A DNA stretch of 64,000 nucleotides from Cladochytrium replicatum (lineage: Eukaryota > Chytridiomycota > Chytridiomycetes > Cladochytriales > Cladochytriaceae): assembly GCA_025526935.1 (NCBI GenBank), contig JAHLKD010000010.1, positions 248,001-312,000 on the forward strand, written 5' to 3'. The notes beneath the pieces were generated by a model. That model had not been told where the DNA came from and did not search any database. It saw only the letters and a list, made by a program, of their open reading frames with translations. Below are positions 46,107-58,500 of the stretch, piece by piece (position 1 is the first letter of the stretch; each line of letters starts with the position of its first letter). Position numbers and translations under genes: made by a program.

Positions 46107-47066
46107 TTGGAAATATGAAATAAATCAGTCACTATGCTCTTTATGAAATAGCGACTTATTCTAACCGTGATGTGCTCGATTTTTCAAGTCCGGGCTTCTC
46201 GGTGGATGCCTGTTTATACAGCCAGCTCATTTGGTGATTTAGAATGGTGTGGCCTAGCGCTCACGTGTTCGCCAAAAACGTTATGTAATAATCTATGCAT
46301 ATTTTTAGGTATTGTGGCGACGATGATAGCGATATGGATGTTATGTGGTTCCAATGGCGAGAGCCACACATGTGGACGAAACCTATTGCTGTACTGCCTT
46401 CCTACTGAGCTGCATGCATGTTTGGATCTCTCCCACCATTTACCACTAATGCCAGTTTCTGTGAATCCGGTTCGCAAGTTGCTGCGAGGCAGTCGTCTAT
46501 TTTTTTTTGCAGTCTGCCTGTTTGTCCTCGGACTGATTGCTTTACAATACAAAAATTAAAAACGTCAAGAATAAGTCCAGCACCAGCTCTGTTGGCCCAG
46601 CAGCCCCAAACAAAGTGTGATGCGTTTCATTGTGTGTGTTCCTTTGCCTTGACCACCACCCACCACTTGTTTGGGGGTGGCCAATCAGCTGTGAGCGTAT
46701 CATTTTAAGACAGCGTGGCTTAACCCTCCCCACACATTGCGATTCTGTGCCGTCCACGTTGTCGTGCTTCTCCAACAGAACCGCACTGCTACTGCCACAG
46801 CATTCGCTTTGCCTTGGTCGGCTTCGCTTCGCAACTAAATCAGTATCCTCAAATCGTTTCTGTTTTGCTGTTGATCAGCCACTGCACCTCAGCAACAATT
46901 CCGTCATATTTGTCTTTACACTCTTCGATCACATTCTTCCAGAACTTTCTTTTCGGTGGTTTAGCTCATTTCGTTCATCTTTCTGCTGTAAGTACCTCAC
47001 ACTTACCTACAATTGGAACCAGAACTAATTCACTCGTTGTTTTCTGCAGTTGTGAGATTTCGATCA
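46107..47066. promoter_or_regulatory. Shared divergent upstream region with a 5'-UTR intron
   Basis: About 960 bp between the ALFY-like and PacC-like genes. A likely intron in the PacC-like 5' leader runs from about 46,990 (GTAAGTACC) to 47,049 (TTTCTGCAG), ending 17 bp before the ATG. No other gene is supported. Confidence 0.5.
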
Positions 47067-48944
47067 ATGGCTGCCAGAACTGCTTTTGGGCGCCAGTCAC
47101 CCGACATCTTTTCTCCGAACGTCGTTCCGATGCTCCACATTAAACGTGTGGTGGTCCGCTATGTGGATCCCTGCTTTGCTCTGCCGTTCTACTATCCTGA
47201 TACATTGCGCTCAATCCCAATTCTAAATCCCTCCCCAGGGACGGAATTGTTGGTTTTGGCGGCGCTCTCCTCCAACGAAAATCAATTTTCTCCCGTGAAC
47301 TCACCTGACGGGAGCTCAACAATGTCCTCCGCCATTGAGGCGTCCCCACTCTGGTCGCTTCTTTTATCACCAGAACTTCGAAATGATGCTTACGAAAGCT
47401 CCATCGGGGACACAGCCTCACCTGCATCGTCGACAACCATGACTGTCGCTCCTTTTTCCCCAACCATGACGGCTTTTGGTGAGGAATCAATCTGGCTTTG
47501 CTGGTCCCTCAGTTTCGACTCCGACGTCGACTATCCCAAATGGGGCTGGGTTCCCGCATCGTCTTTGGAGGTTATATATGAGGACTTCACCCAAGCCAAT
47601 CCTCTAATGACAGCGGATGCCCTTGCGTCACTTTTGAACTTCCCGATAGGTCAGTCGGATGGTTTTCAGATGTTTTCGTCTACAGATGCTGCTTCTGCAC
47701 CAATGTCACTCGAAGACGTAACAGATTTTAGTCCGACCAAAAATTCAAACCCGTCGTCGCCATTTTCGGAGTTCCTTTCGCTTCCGGCTGTTGCTGACCT
47801 GTTGGCGCCCGTGAGCTCAAACGAATCTGTCTTTGACTTTACTGCCCCTGCGTCATCTGAATCGAACGCAACTCAGTTGGGATCTGTGGAATCATACTTC
47901 CCGCAGCTTCTCAGGCCATCTTGTGATCCGGGAGTCGCTCTTTTTGACGCTCCAATGATTGATGTTTCTTCGATTGATGGTGCGAACAATGTCTCAGCAT
48001 TCCTGGACGCATCGCAGAATATCAATGGGGACTCAGCTCTTGCCCAGTTGCTGGTGGACCCCTCAGCCGTTTACGGACCTGCAAGCGGTGTTCTTCAATC
48101 GTCCCCAGCTTGGAAAACAGACGAATCGCTTCTAAGCGTTCCGTTGCCGATTTCTTTGAGCGTATCTCCCGATTTGCCACCAATTGCGACACAGAATACT
48201 TGGGTCAATCCTCCCGTGTTCGCTGCCTATCCGATCTTTGGACCACTTTCTGAGGCTACGAAAGCAAGAGAGCAATCCTTCTACGCAATGCCGGTGGACC
48301 AAGCTGTGCACACATCCCGTGAGGGAGGAGAATCTCCTGCGACTGTTGATGTTAAATCGTTACACTCCCCTTCTCCGGAAGCTGCCAGGGAGCTTCCCTC
48401 CGTCGTTGGAACTAGCGCCGCTCGTGCAACAACGCCAGCGAAGGTGCAGGAACATCGCTGTTTGTGGCGTCACCCCACTCCTTGCAGTCAGACATTCCCT
48501 GACGCGTTTGTCCTTTATCGCCATCTCACGGAAGACCACATCGGTCGTAAGCAGTCGACATCGAACACTCACTTGAAGTCTCAAAAGGAAACCGTGATTC
48601 ACGATGCCCACGGTGGGGCCTGGGATGGTAACGTTTGCTTGCGCTGCTGGTGGGACGATTGCACAACGATTAAGAAGAAACGCGACCACATCACCAGCCA
48701 CCTGGTTGTTCACGTTGATTTGCAGTATGTCTGCAAGGTATACAATTTGTTTTCCCCTCTGTGCGGAATATAGTCTAATTCATTTGTTTTGATCCAGCAC
48801 TGTAACTTGCAGTACAAACGCCTCTTCGATCTTCGCAAGCATGAGAAGCAACACCACGGCACCGAAGTATCTGCGCAAAGCTACCTGCGAAAACAACAAG
48901 CTATGCGCAAGGCCGCTGCCAGCGGCACTCGCGGGCTCTCTTAA
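47067..48944 (+). CDS. PacC/Rim101-type C2H2 transcription factor with C-terminal fingers
   Basis: Two exons (47067-48737, 48798-48944) give 605 residues. The first ~470 are rich in Ser, Pro and acidic residues with no fold I recognise, and look like transactivation sequence. Three fingers follow at about 470-580: CLWRHPTPCSQTF..LYRHLTEDHIGRK, then CLRCWWDDCTTIKKKRDHITSHLVVHV, then VCKHCNLQYKRLFDLRKHEKQQH. The linker words HIGRK and KRDHITSH are hallmarks of PacC/Rim101, the ambient-pH regulators that bind GCCAAG-like sites. In PacC the fingers are near the N terminus; here they are at the very end, so pH regulation by C-terminal cleavage is not supported. The first ATG after the leader intron is used. 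Confidence 0.82.
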
Positions 48945-50059
48945 TCGAGCTTTCAATTCCGTGATTGTCCTCCGAGACGAGCTCGAAAAAACAAACAGAC
49001 CGCATCGAATGGCTATGCAATATATCTCAGTGAGATCATCTGCATCGCCAAATCTATCGAAACGACGTCATACCGATTCGGCCAGTAGTCAAGCAGTGAG
49101 CATCCATCACCATACATTGGTGTTCATGCGTCTGGCACTGGAGATGATGGATCAATCTTCGCACGTTCTTCCCCTCCCAGCGATGCTCCGCTTTTCAATC
49201 TGGGAAGAATTGTGTTCTGTTACGAAGGACGTCATATGAGTTTCAAACGGATCAGAGCATCGAATTGAAATGGAAATTTTGTTGAACTTCTTGGCGTGGT
49301 AGCGAGAAAGCGGTGCGGTACAGTGGTACGTTCGCATTCGTTGCTGTAGTTTTTCTCGTCTTCCAAGTTGTATTTAAATCTCTGATCGTTCTGCCTCTGT
49401 TAACAAGTTTTACTACCTTGATGATGCCATTGCTTCTTTATTGGCATCACATTCTTCTATTTCTATTTTTCACTACTAATTTTTTGTTATATTATTCACA
49501 CAAACGTTATTGCAACTCGGTCATTTCTGGTCGCTTCTCAATGATAATGATAAACCTTCTCAACCCTTCCTGGAGCCCGGCCCATTTCAAATGGCGATTT
49601 CTCCAATGCCATCGTGTGGCTAATGATCCGTCCAAACTTCTTCCAGCTGTCAACCACCTCAGTAGTACCCATGGAGGTATCGTCCAGGTAGCTGAAAGAC
49701 GTGATGATGCCCCGAGATGACGACAGGCTTCGTTTGCATGCCCGGTGGGACAATAAGCCGCCACTGTCGTAAAATTATCACTAAAATCTGACAAATTTAG
49801 TTGGGACATTTTTGAATAGATGGCGAACTAGCAACCCTTACCAATTTGCCCAATGCAGTTGGCGGAAGAACTGTAGACCTCAAAGGCGGTCTCCAATATT
49901 CGGACTACCATTGCCGACTTCAAGTTTTAAAACAAGAAATCAGAGAAATTGCATATATGATGCATCCCCTTTCGTCACATCCAACAACATCCTCCAGACC
50001 TGAGACCGACACTTTCGGTAAAGGTCCATCCAACTGCAAGAACCAGGTTTTTTGTCAGT
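48945..50059. other. 3' flank and unassigned repeat-like region
   Basis: Begins with the 3' untranslated part of the PacC-like gene. Between about 49,500 and 49,800 the minus strand has overlapping open frames (one reads DDTSMGTTEVVDSWKKFG) that may belong to the same broken gene as the kelch relic, but no join is visible. Confidence 0.3.
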
Positions 50060-50745
50060 GAGAATGCCCAACTCCCGAGCCTTCCATTATCGCTCGAAAA
50101 TCCGCCGTAAACCAACATGTGAAGTGCGCTGTTGCTCGCCCCCCGAAAGTCGATTCAAACCCGAGTCATATTTCCGGATAGACTCCACGTCTTTGCCGCA
50201 ATTTCTGCATGGAAGCATGTCGGCTGGTCGACGTTGGTACCAAAATTTCGTCCCCCAAACAACGTAGAACGTGTCCGTGGTTGCAGTTGTAGTGAAGTGA
50301 AGTCCTAGTATGATCAAAGCAGGAAAGCTGAGCTAGTTGATCTTCGAACTGACATCGAGTACTCACAAACGGAGTTGCCCTTTGAATTGGCGGTGACCAA
50401 GTACATTTTGTCGCCGACTACCGCGCTTCGGATGGTATTCGATTCCGGGTCGACAGCAGTATCGCCCACGCTCGAGGACGCAACCCTTGTCCATGTGTTA
50501 TTCAGCGTCTCGAACTCCCATATAGAGTTGTTGACCTTGTGAACGTTGCGTTCACAAGATCGTCCGACCAACTTCTTCCGCCCGCAACGACGATTTTCGT
50601 GCCATAAACTCCTATGGCCTCCAGATATGGAGGAATAGCCGATGGTACTCGCGAAACGAATAGCGCTACCAGAAGCTCCAGCAACTTGATCGGTCGTGTC
50701 TGCCCGGACAATCTGAATGACATCTATTTTGGTAACCTTCACCAA
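50060..50745 (-). pseudogene. Kelch-repeat gene remnant
   Basis: Two overlapping frames together resemble a kelch blade pair: LEAIGVYGTKIVVAGGRSWSDDLVN in one frame, then NSIWEFETLNNTWTRVA and IRSAVVGDKMYLV in another. The frame change falls inside the first blade near 50,560, and there is no long frame around it. The remnant ends about 140 bp before the terminal-repeat element. Confidence 0.5.
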
Positions 50746-50886
50746 ATCAACATGAACTCACATCCAGCCAGCGCATCTACTGTCTACAATGTCACGCTTC
50801 TCAATGGTGCTCGATGGGGAAGAATACCAATGTGTGCGGTTGTCGTGAACGTTCTTGACAATAGCATTGTTGGGGCTGCACCAAGA

Positions 50887-51634
50887 CAGGGTCTGCCACA
50901 AGTCAAATTGAGTCAAACATTGTGCTATAGTAAAAAGGAATATAATGTACAAGGGATAAATGTCGGATCAATCTGTTGCCTGGATACTAAAATGTGAGGG
51001 TTACTCAATACGGGTCTATAGTTCAAGTTCTGTTGTTTGCTCTTCACCCATTGATGAACGCAGCCATCACACATGCCAAAAGTTCTGTTTGTCACCATGG
51101 TGCAAGTTGTGTTTGTCATTTGGCAAAAGCTCTGATCTTCATCCAGTGATGAATGCAGCCATCACACCTGCTACAAGTTCTGTTTGTCACCATGGTGCAA
51201 GTTCTTTTCATCCCTATGGTTCAGTTCTGTTCATCCATATGGTTCAAGTTCTGTTCACCATGTTGCGACAAGTTCTGTTCATCACAATGGTTCAAGTTGT
51301 GTTTGTTATTTGACAAAAGCTCCGATCTTTGGTCCAGTGATGATCACAGCAATCACACAGGATACAAGTTCTGTTCACCACTATGTCTATGGCTGGGGGA
51401 ATGAAGAGTGTATGGATATTAATGTTGGATAGTCAGGGAACTTATGACAAACTCAAAATTTGACATATTTGCCCAAGCCTTGCAGCCTATTTCCGAAGTA
51501 GGTAGGTACCATTCGTATTTGACAGATTGGTGCCTTTATTTGCTCAAATCACATTTGAGCATATCAGGGAGCTACCCTAGATTTGACTCGCGCAAATGGG
51601 TGCAAATAAATAATTTGACTTGTGGCAGACCCTG
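50887..51634. mobile_element. 748-bp non-autonomous hAT-like element with 23-bp terminal inverted repeats
   Basis: The left end reads CAGGGTCTGCCACAAGTCAA followed by ATT. The right end, read on the minus strand, is identical for 23 bases. GTCAAA words recur next to both ends, as subterminal repeats do in hAT elements. The interior has no transposase; its middle third is a degenerate tandem array (51,030-51,400). I find no clear 8-bp target duplication (CACCAAGA left, CATGGAGG right), so the insertion is old or the ends have moved. The same terminus occurs once more at 550, showing that this is a family. Class assignment is from the CAGGG start and is inference. Confidence 0.75.
51030..51400. 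repeat. Degenerate tandem repeats inside the terminal-repeat element
   Basis: Repeated variants of CAAGTTCTGTTTGTCACCAT / GGTTCAAGTTCTGTTCAT occur about ten times. They are nested in a higher-order unit of about 100-115 bp that also contains GATGAATGCAGCCATCACAC and GCAAAAGCTCTGATCTT. Confidence 0.8.
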
Positions 51635-52519
51635 CATGGAGGAACAGGAATGATGACAATCTCGACTTTGTTAGGCCTAGTGCGCATCAGGATGCGTCAG
51701 GTGGTTACACTTTGACTACAACTTTTGCCACACATAACTAGTTTCTTGCAATTTGAACTAGTGAACAAGATCACACGCAAACAATATTGTCCTGGATCTC
51801 ACCGTCTTGCTCTATTGCCTCACAGAGGTGGCCACATTAGTTCCATCTGAAGAAAACAGAGGAAGGTCTTCTTCACGACTTCACCTTTCCATCAATAAAT
51901 CCATATGCTTTTTAGCTCAACAGTCTCCACATGCCCAGAGGACTGATGAATTCCAGATCTTCTCTCCGTCTTAATGACTGCTGCATTACCACTCCAAAAT
52001 CGGGTTGAGTACACTGCTGAATTGTATTCTTTGCGACTGCTGTCTGCTGTCTTTCCGCCAATATAACCAGGAGACCAGAGCAGACATAGTTCCTTCTCCA
52101 TCGAGTAGAGTGAGTTCTTTGTGTGAAGGAGTTGAAGGGAGGGGGATCAACCCTTTCAATCTTTTACTATTTTTTATGGACGACAAGATTTCCCATATCT
52201 GGTCATACTAGATGTGGCTTTGCTTATCTCATCAAGATAAGAAGCAATCACTTGGGTATTATCTGCACTATTACAAGCAAATTTAATTTAGATGCACATT
52301 TGGAATTTTCTGCATGAGGGTAATGCGCCAATGAGCAACATGCCCACCCCAAGTGAAATACACCCCTCTTCAATAATAATCAATACTATCTGCTTCACAT
52401 AGAGGATTTCAGAGCAAGAATAACATCACATGAAACCACAGGCCGAAGGGATCATATAACAGACTATGATTCGGACAAATCTGGAAAAGATACCCAATCT
52501 GTTCAAATATTATAGTTTA
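51635..52519. other. No gene seen; 3' flank of the RhoGEF
   Basis: AT-rich sequence between the terminal-repeat element and the stop of the minus-strand RhoGEF. Only short open frames without recognisable motifs are present. Confidence 0.4.
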
Positions 52520-55500
52520 TTATCCTATTGTTGTCCTATTTCTCAGAGAAGTGATGGATTTCTTCAGCTCGTCTACGGCATTCCTTAGAGCTTTATTCTC
52601 CTGCATATAATAGTTTACTTTCTGCAGAAGCTCCTCGTTCTTAACTTTCTCATTCTCATTAACCCTTTCCAATTTAGTAATTTGTTGTTCTTTACATTTC
52701 AAATTTGCAAGACATCTCTCTTGCTCATTGAAATTTTTAACAAACTGATTCCCTATTCCAGCAGATTGCTTAACTTGCTGAATAAAGAAGGAAAGTTCTT
52801 TTGATTGAAGTGATCTCTTTTCCTTCTCAATTATGTCAATTTGGGTATTTGCTCCTTCCAGTTGTTTTTGAAGTTCAATTACTTTATCTGAAAGTTTATT
52901 TGCTGTTGCATTATTGAGATCGTGTAGGAAAGAATTTCTTCTGTGCTTCTCTTCTAATCGTTTACAAATTTCTTTTAAAGTGGAATTTTCAGAACTATGT
53001 TGTTTGTTTACAGCCAATGCTTGTTTCAACATTGCGTCTCTATAACTAAGTGTGTTTTGAAGATAATTATTTTCTCTAGTGACTTTTTCTAACTCTTCTT
53101 TTGTTGAATTATACTTTTGAATTTGTTTCTGTGATACTCTATGTAGTTTCTCGAGAAACTGGTTGAAAAATCTACTTATGCCTTCTTTTTCTTCTGTTAA
53201 GGTTTTTGCAGCTTCATGACACACATTCAACTGCAATTTTGTCTCACCCAATTCTTCTCTCAATCTTTTATTTTGTCTTTTATAACTTATGCATCGATTT
53301 TTGAGCTTGTGGCAGGATTTGTAAAACATACTGTATGTGTGCTTATATTCTGTGCTTTTCGTACTGTGTTTCTTAAGTAGCTCGCTAGCCCTGGCTTTAT
53401 GAAGTTGAGTTTCACCAGATAAGAGGGCATTCTCAGAACATTTTTGATGAATTTTTTGAACAATGTTAGTGAGCCAACTAAATAGATAATCAGGAAATTT
53501 GTGCAACATTGCCTCATAGCTTTTCAATTCTACTGCAACGCTAATTTCCAAGCTTTCTGACACTATAATTAATGCTTCATGTATTTCCTGTATCATTTTG
53601 GACCGCTGGATCAATATCTCCTTTGTCCTTTTAATGTTCTGCTGTAGATTCATAATGTGCTTTTGCATTTGTTTTAGTCTATTTTTTACCTTCTGATATT
53701 TTACTTCTTTGTGCTTAGAGAAACTAATTTTTGTATGAAACAGTTCAATTTGTTTTGATTTGTCTAACACCTCATTCTTGTAAAACTTAATCATGTTTTC
53801 TTTGTCCAGGAACTGATTAGTCACAGCAGTATTTATGTCTGTGATCTTTGAGACTAACAAATCTGACTTAACCTCCATATTGGTAAGTTTAAGCTCTGTT
53901 TTTCTCTGTTCTTTGCTCATTCTGTTGAGAATCACATTGGTTCCACTTGATTCTGTTTTGACAGTCTCAATCAAAGAATCCAGAAGTTTGAAATTTTCTT
54001 TAAGCATTCTATTTTCAATACAGAGTTGGCGATTCTCCTCTTCATACTCCACCAACTTTTTCGTAATCTCTGAAAGTTTTACTTTTAGAAGTTCTCTGTC
54101 GACGTAGTTTTCCCCCTGATCTCCTTGAACTGTAGAATTATGTCTCAATTGACTAGATGTGTTAATATTGTTCTGATTGATCATTGCTTTAAGTGACTCC
54201 ATTTCTTTCTGTATGTTTTCATGCATGTTGCTTATTTGTTTTGTATTCAATTCGTCGTAAGTGCCCCCTTTTGAATTTCCGTCCCTCCAGATAAATTGTG
54301 ACTTCATCTTACTGAGTTCAGCCAGAAGGTTTGAATTCTCAGTTTGCTGCTGAACAAGTTTGTCGGATATGGATTTTGACTCAATTTCAAGCTTGCATCT
54401 CTCTAGGCTTGTATTGTTGATTGAGTTAGCTAAATCAGAATTTTCTTTTTTAAGCTGCTTATTTTGTTCTTTCAATTCACTTTGCTCATTTAAAAGTTTG
54501 TTCATTTCTTTTTCTAGTTGGTTGCTGAACAATAATGCCTTCTGAAGCTGATCTTGTAAACTTGACCGTTCACCAATAAGTTTGCTCTCATTGGACTTCA
54601 ATATCAATATATTATCTTCATGTAGTTTCATTTTATTTTGGAAATCTTTTGATTCATCTTTAATTCTTTGCAGCTTCTCTGCCATATTTTGCTGGTCCCT
54701 ACTCAAGTCTGAAACTTCTGTCTCTTTTCTATGAAGCAGCTGGCTAGTCTCTTTTTCAAGTTTTTGGATACACTGTTGCAAATCCCTATTCTGTGTAGAT
54801 AGTGAATCAAGCTGTTTCGAAAGACTTTCATTATCTGAAGTTAACTTGGAGTTTATAAACTCAATTTTTGTTTTGAATAGGTTTAATTCACTTAGATCAA
54901 TCTTTTGGATGCGCGTATCTTCTTCTAATTCCTTCTCTTTGTGCTTAAGCTGTTCATAATGGGTTTTTTCAATTAGTAACTTCTCTTCTAGTTCTTTTAT
55001 TGTCTTTGCAGCAGACTCATGCTGTGATTTTAGATTTCTATAGTGATTTGTTAATTCATTGTATTTTGCAACATATTGCTGTGTTTGAAGTTGATTTGCC
55101 TCAACTAGTTTGCTGTGTTTTTGGTGAGCCTCATTTAACTCCAGTGTAAACCGTTCAATCTCAGACTTTTTCTCATTTTGTAACTGTGTAAATATAGATT
55201 CAAATTCATCACTTTGGATCTTCAGAGATACCTCCATTTGCTTCTCCATTGCTGTAACTGTTGACACTATTTTTGTTTCTAATCTTTCAATCTGTTCACC
55301 ATATTTTCTAACATTTTCAGCTGACAAGGCAATTTGTTCATCAATTTTCAGATTCAACTCTTTTTCTCGTTCAATAGTTTGAACATACATCTTGAAATGT
55401 TCATCAGATTTAGATGTTTGGTACTTCAATTGTTCCTCCTTATGAAAAAGTTCATTCCGATGATCTTCAATTATTCTGTGACGTTCAACTATTAACTCAA

Positions 55501-58500
55501 AGACTTCAAGACTGTGCTTTCGACTCAGATCCTCAACATCACACTTATGTTGATGTTGTATCTCTTTAATTGACTGTCCCTGTTCACTCAGCAAGTGCAG
55601 GATCTTGGAATTTTCTTGCTCTAAATTCTCTTTTGTTTTCAGCAGTTGAGTGTACTGGTTTGCAGACGAGTCTAGCAATAGTTCTGCCTTCTCAGCACGT
55701 GATGTCAGTTGGATCTTGTCTTTGACGCTTTCAGCAAGCAATCCATTGAGATGTGACTCTATTTTCACTTGCTCACTCTTCATCTGATTTTCTAACTTTT
55801 TGAGAGACTCAACTTTGTCAATGTGTGCCTGAACCTTCACTACTTCACAATTTTCTCTGGCTTCAATGACTTGAAGTTCAAGATTTTCTATATCTTGGAC
55901 TTTTTCTTTGACTGTTTCCTCAAGATCATCAATTGTCAATTTCATTCTTTGGTTTTCCTCTTCCATGTCAGCTTGAAGTTTTGTCCAATCTTCTTTGCTA
56001 TGACTCAATGCAGCTTCAAGCTCTAAATTTTTTGCTCTCAATTTTGAATGCTCAGCGTCTTTTTGCTTTACATATTGTTCATGACTTGTTTTTATGTTTT
56101 GAATCTCTTCCTCATAGACTAATTTCTCAAAGGTATTCTTGGAAGTGTATTCTTTCAAAGTTGCCTCATGTGCCTGCTTCAGAGTTGCAATTTCGCTCTT
56201 GTGTGATTCCTCTGCCTTTCTAATTTGAACAGCCAAGATTTGCTCCTGCTCTTTTTGTTTTCTATCTGAAATAATGAGTTCTCTTACTTTATCTGTGAGA
56301 TTTTCCTTGATTTTAGTCATTTCTTTCAATTGTTTTTCAACATCTAAGATTTTCTCTATGTTTGTATGTTTAAGTTTCTCTATTTGTTCTTCAAATGAGT
56401 ATTTAATATCTGACAAGATCTGTTCCTTCTCGGTGAGTATCTTGTCACGATCTCTTAAAGTAAGTTTCAGATTTTCAACTTGTTCTTCTGAAACTCTCAT
56501 TTTATCGTTGCATTCTTTAAGTTTGTCATTGCATTCTTTTAGCTTTTCATTGCAATCTTTTAACTGCTGAGAGAGTTGTTCCGACTTCTCTCGCTCAATT
56601 TTAAGTGCTTTTGAACTACTCATGCCTATTGGAGAAGCTTCACCTGTCTCTCGTGGTCGAGTGATGCTCGACATTCTATGTAATATAGTACTTGAGACTT
56701 CTTCATCAACATCTTCCATTTCTTCATCTATCATGGATGATGAAGCTCCACCAACTGATGCAGCATCTTCAGAGAGCTTCTTAGATTTTACAGTAAACTG
56801 AGACAGATTCTTATATCCTTCCAGCCAAGCCAATTTGGTCTTCTCATTGCTGACTGCAAACAGATATCTAGTAGGCTGAATTGCTGATAAAGTGACACCT
56901 GTTGGCGCAACTTCAATCTCAAACAGGTGTCTAAGATTATTACTATACAATTCTGATTCTTCTGACACACTGACATCACATACACGTATATCATTCAGGC
57001 CAGCTTTTTCAATCAGATGAAGTTTATCACGCCAATCTTTCCGTGCAATGATAATCATGTCATTGAATAGGAACAGACGACGAGGTTTTTTGTCCAAGCC
57101 CTTTTCAGTGGCATTGAATATAAGAAACAAAGCATCTTCTCGCACTAAATATCGCGCAGGAGTTGCAATGTTTATTTTCTGTTGCGATGTTTGGTAATTA
57201 AGTAGCAGTTATGTGTGCACATACGTACTTCAGTAAAACTGTTCTGGATATCAGCAATATTTTTAACTCCTTCTGAGTCTGCCTGTCTTGCCCCTTCATT
57301 GATTAGACTAATAACTCCTTGTACCTTTTCCAATGCATCTTTAAGATATTCATGATCAGCATGACTCTCATCGGTATACTTCAATACCTCCTAAGAAGAA
57401 TTGTTAGGTTCTTCTTTTGTTTCAGAGGAATGGAGGTCTCACTCTGATAATAAGAGGATATTTGCATATTCTTTGAACAGGCTTAATTAAGAAACTAGCA
57501 AGATTCAGTCCTCTTGTCACATCTTTTTTATAAATTTCCTTCAGAGATAATTAGACGTTTCAAACAATTTGGTGTCTACCCAACTCAGCTACCTCAAAAA
57601 ACTGCCTAACTTGTTTATTATTGTTTCCTATTTGCTGCAACTTATTTAGTGATGTAGAATGATTGCTACAATACATTGTATATGAAATGAAGTAATCACA
57701 CTTCAAGAACATGCAACAGATTATAATGTATATCTTTATTGACTGTTGTCAAACAACGTACCATTGTAAGAAATATATCTCCAACCTTTTCAACTAAAGG
57801 ATTCAATTGTCGACGTTCTTCTAATAGCCTGAGCATGTGCTAAATAGTTTTCAGTTAGATGTTTACCTGCAGATGTTATATGCATACTTCATTTATTGAG
57901 ACTAATTGTGTCACATTTGAGAAAAGTGATTCTATATTTTTGGTAGTTGTAATCTTTCTGTTAATCATTGGTGTCATGAATTTCTGTTTAAATAAGTGAG
58001 TATTCTCTGTTCATAAAAATGGTAAGAATGTTCCTTACATCGATAATGATATGCAAGTCTCGGACATAATCTCGCTCGGTGGTCAAAAGCTCCCAGATTG
58101 CTGTCTGTCTTTGGCGTTCCTTTGCTGACAATTCAGCCAAAATTTCTTCTTCAACATCATCCATCCATTGATAGCTTTGGTTTTTGGCAATGTTTTGCAA
58201 TTGAGGGGATCCTTTTTCGGCAGTTTCTGTATCAGAACCAGAAAATATGCTCCCTTCAGGTGGATTGAGGCTAGGTACTGAGAGAGATGTTGTTCTTGTC
58301 TGAGGCAATTGCAAATTTCTTGGAATTGGGGGCTCTGGTGTTACATTCTCTGAAACAGTGTCTACTGTTTGTGTCTCAAGCAATGGCGCATTTTGATTCA
58401 TTCCAGCAACAACACTCTCTATTTCATTGACACTACTAATAGGTACCGTCAAAAAGATTTTGGATTCCTCAACTGTTTCCTCTGGACTGCTGACACTAAC

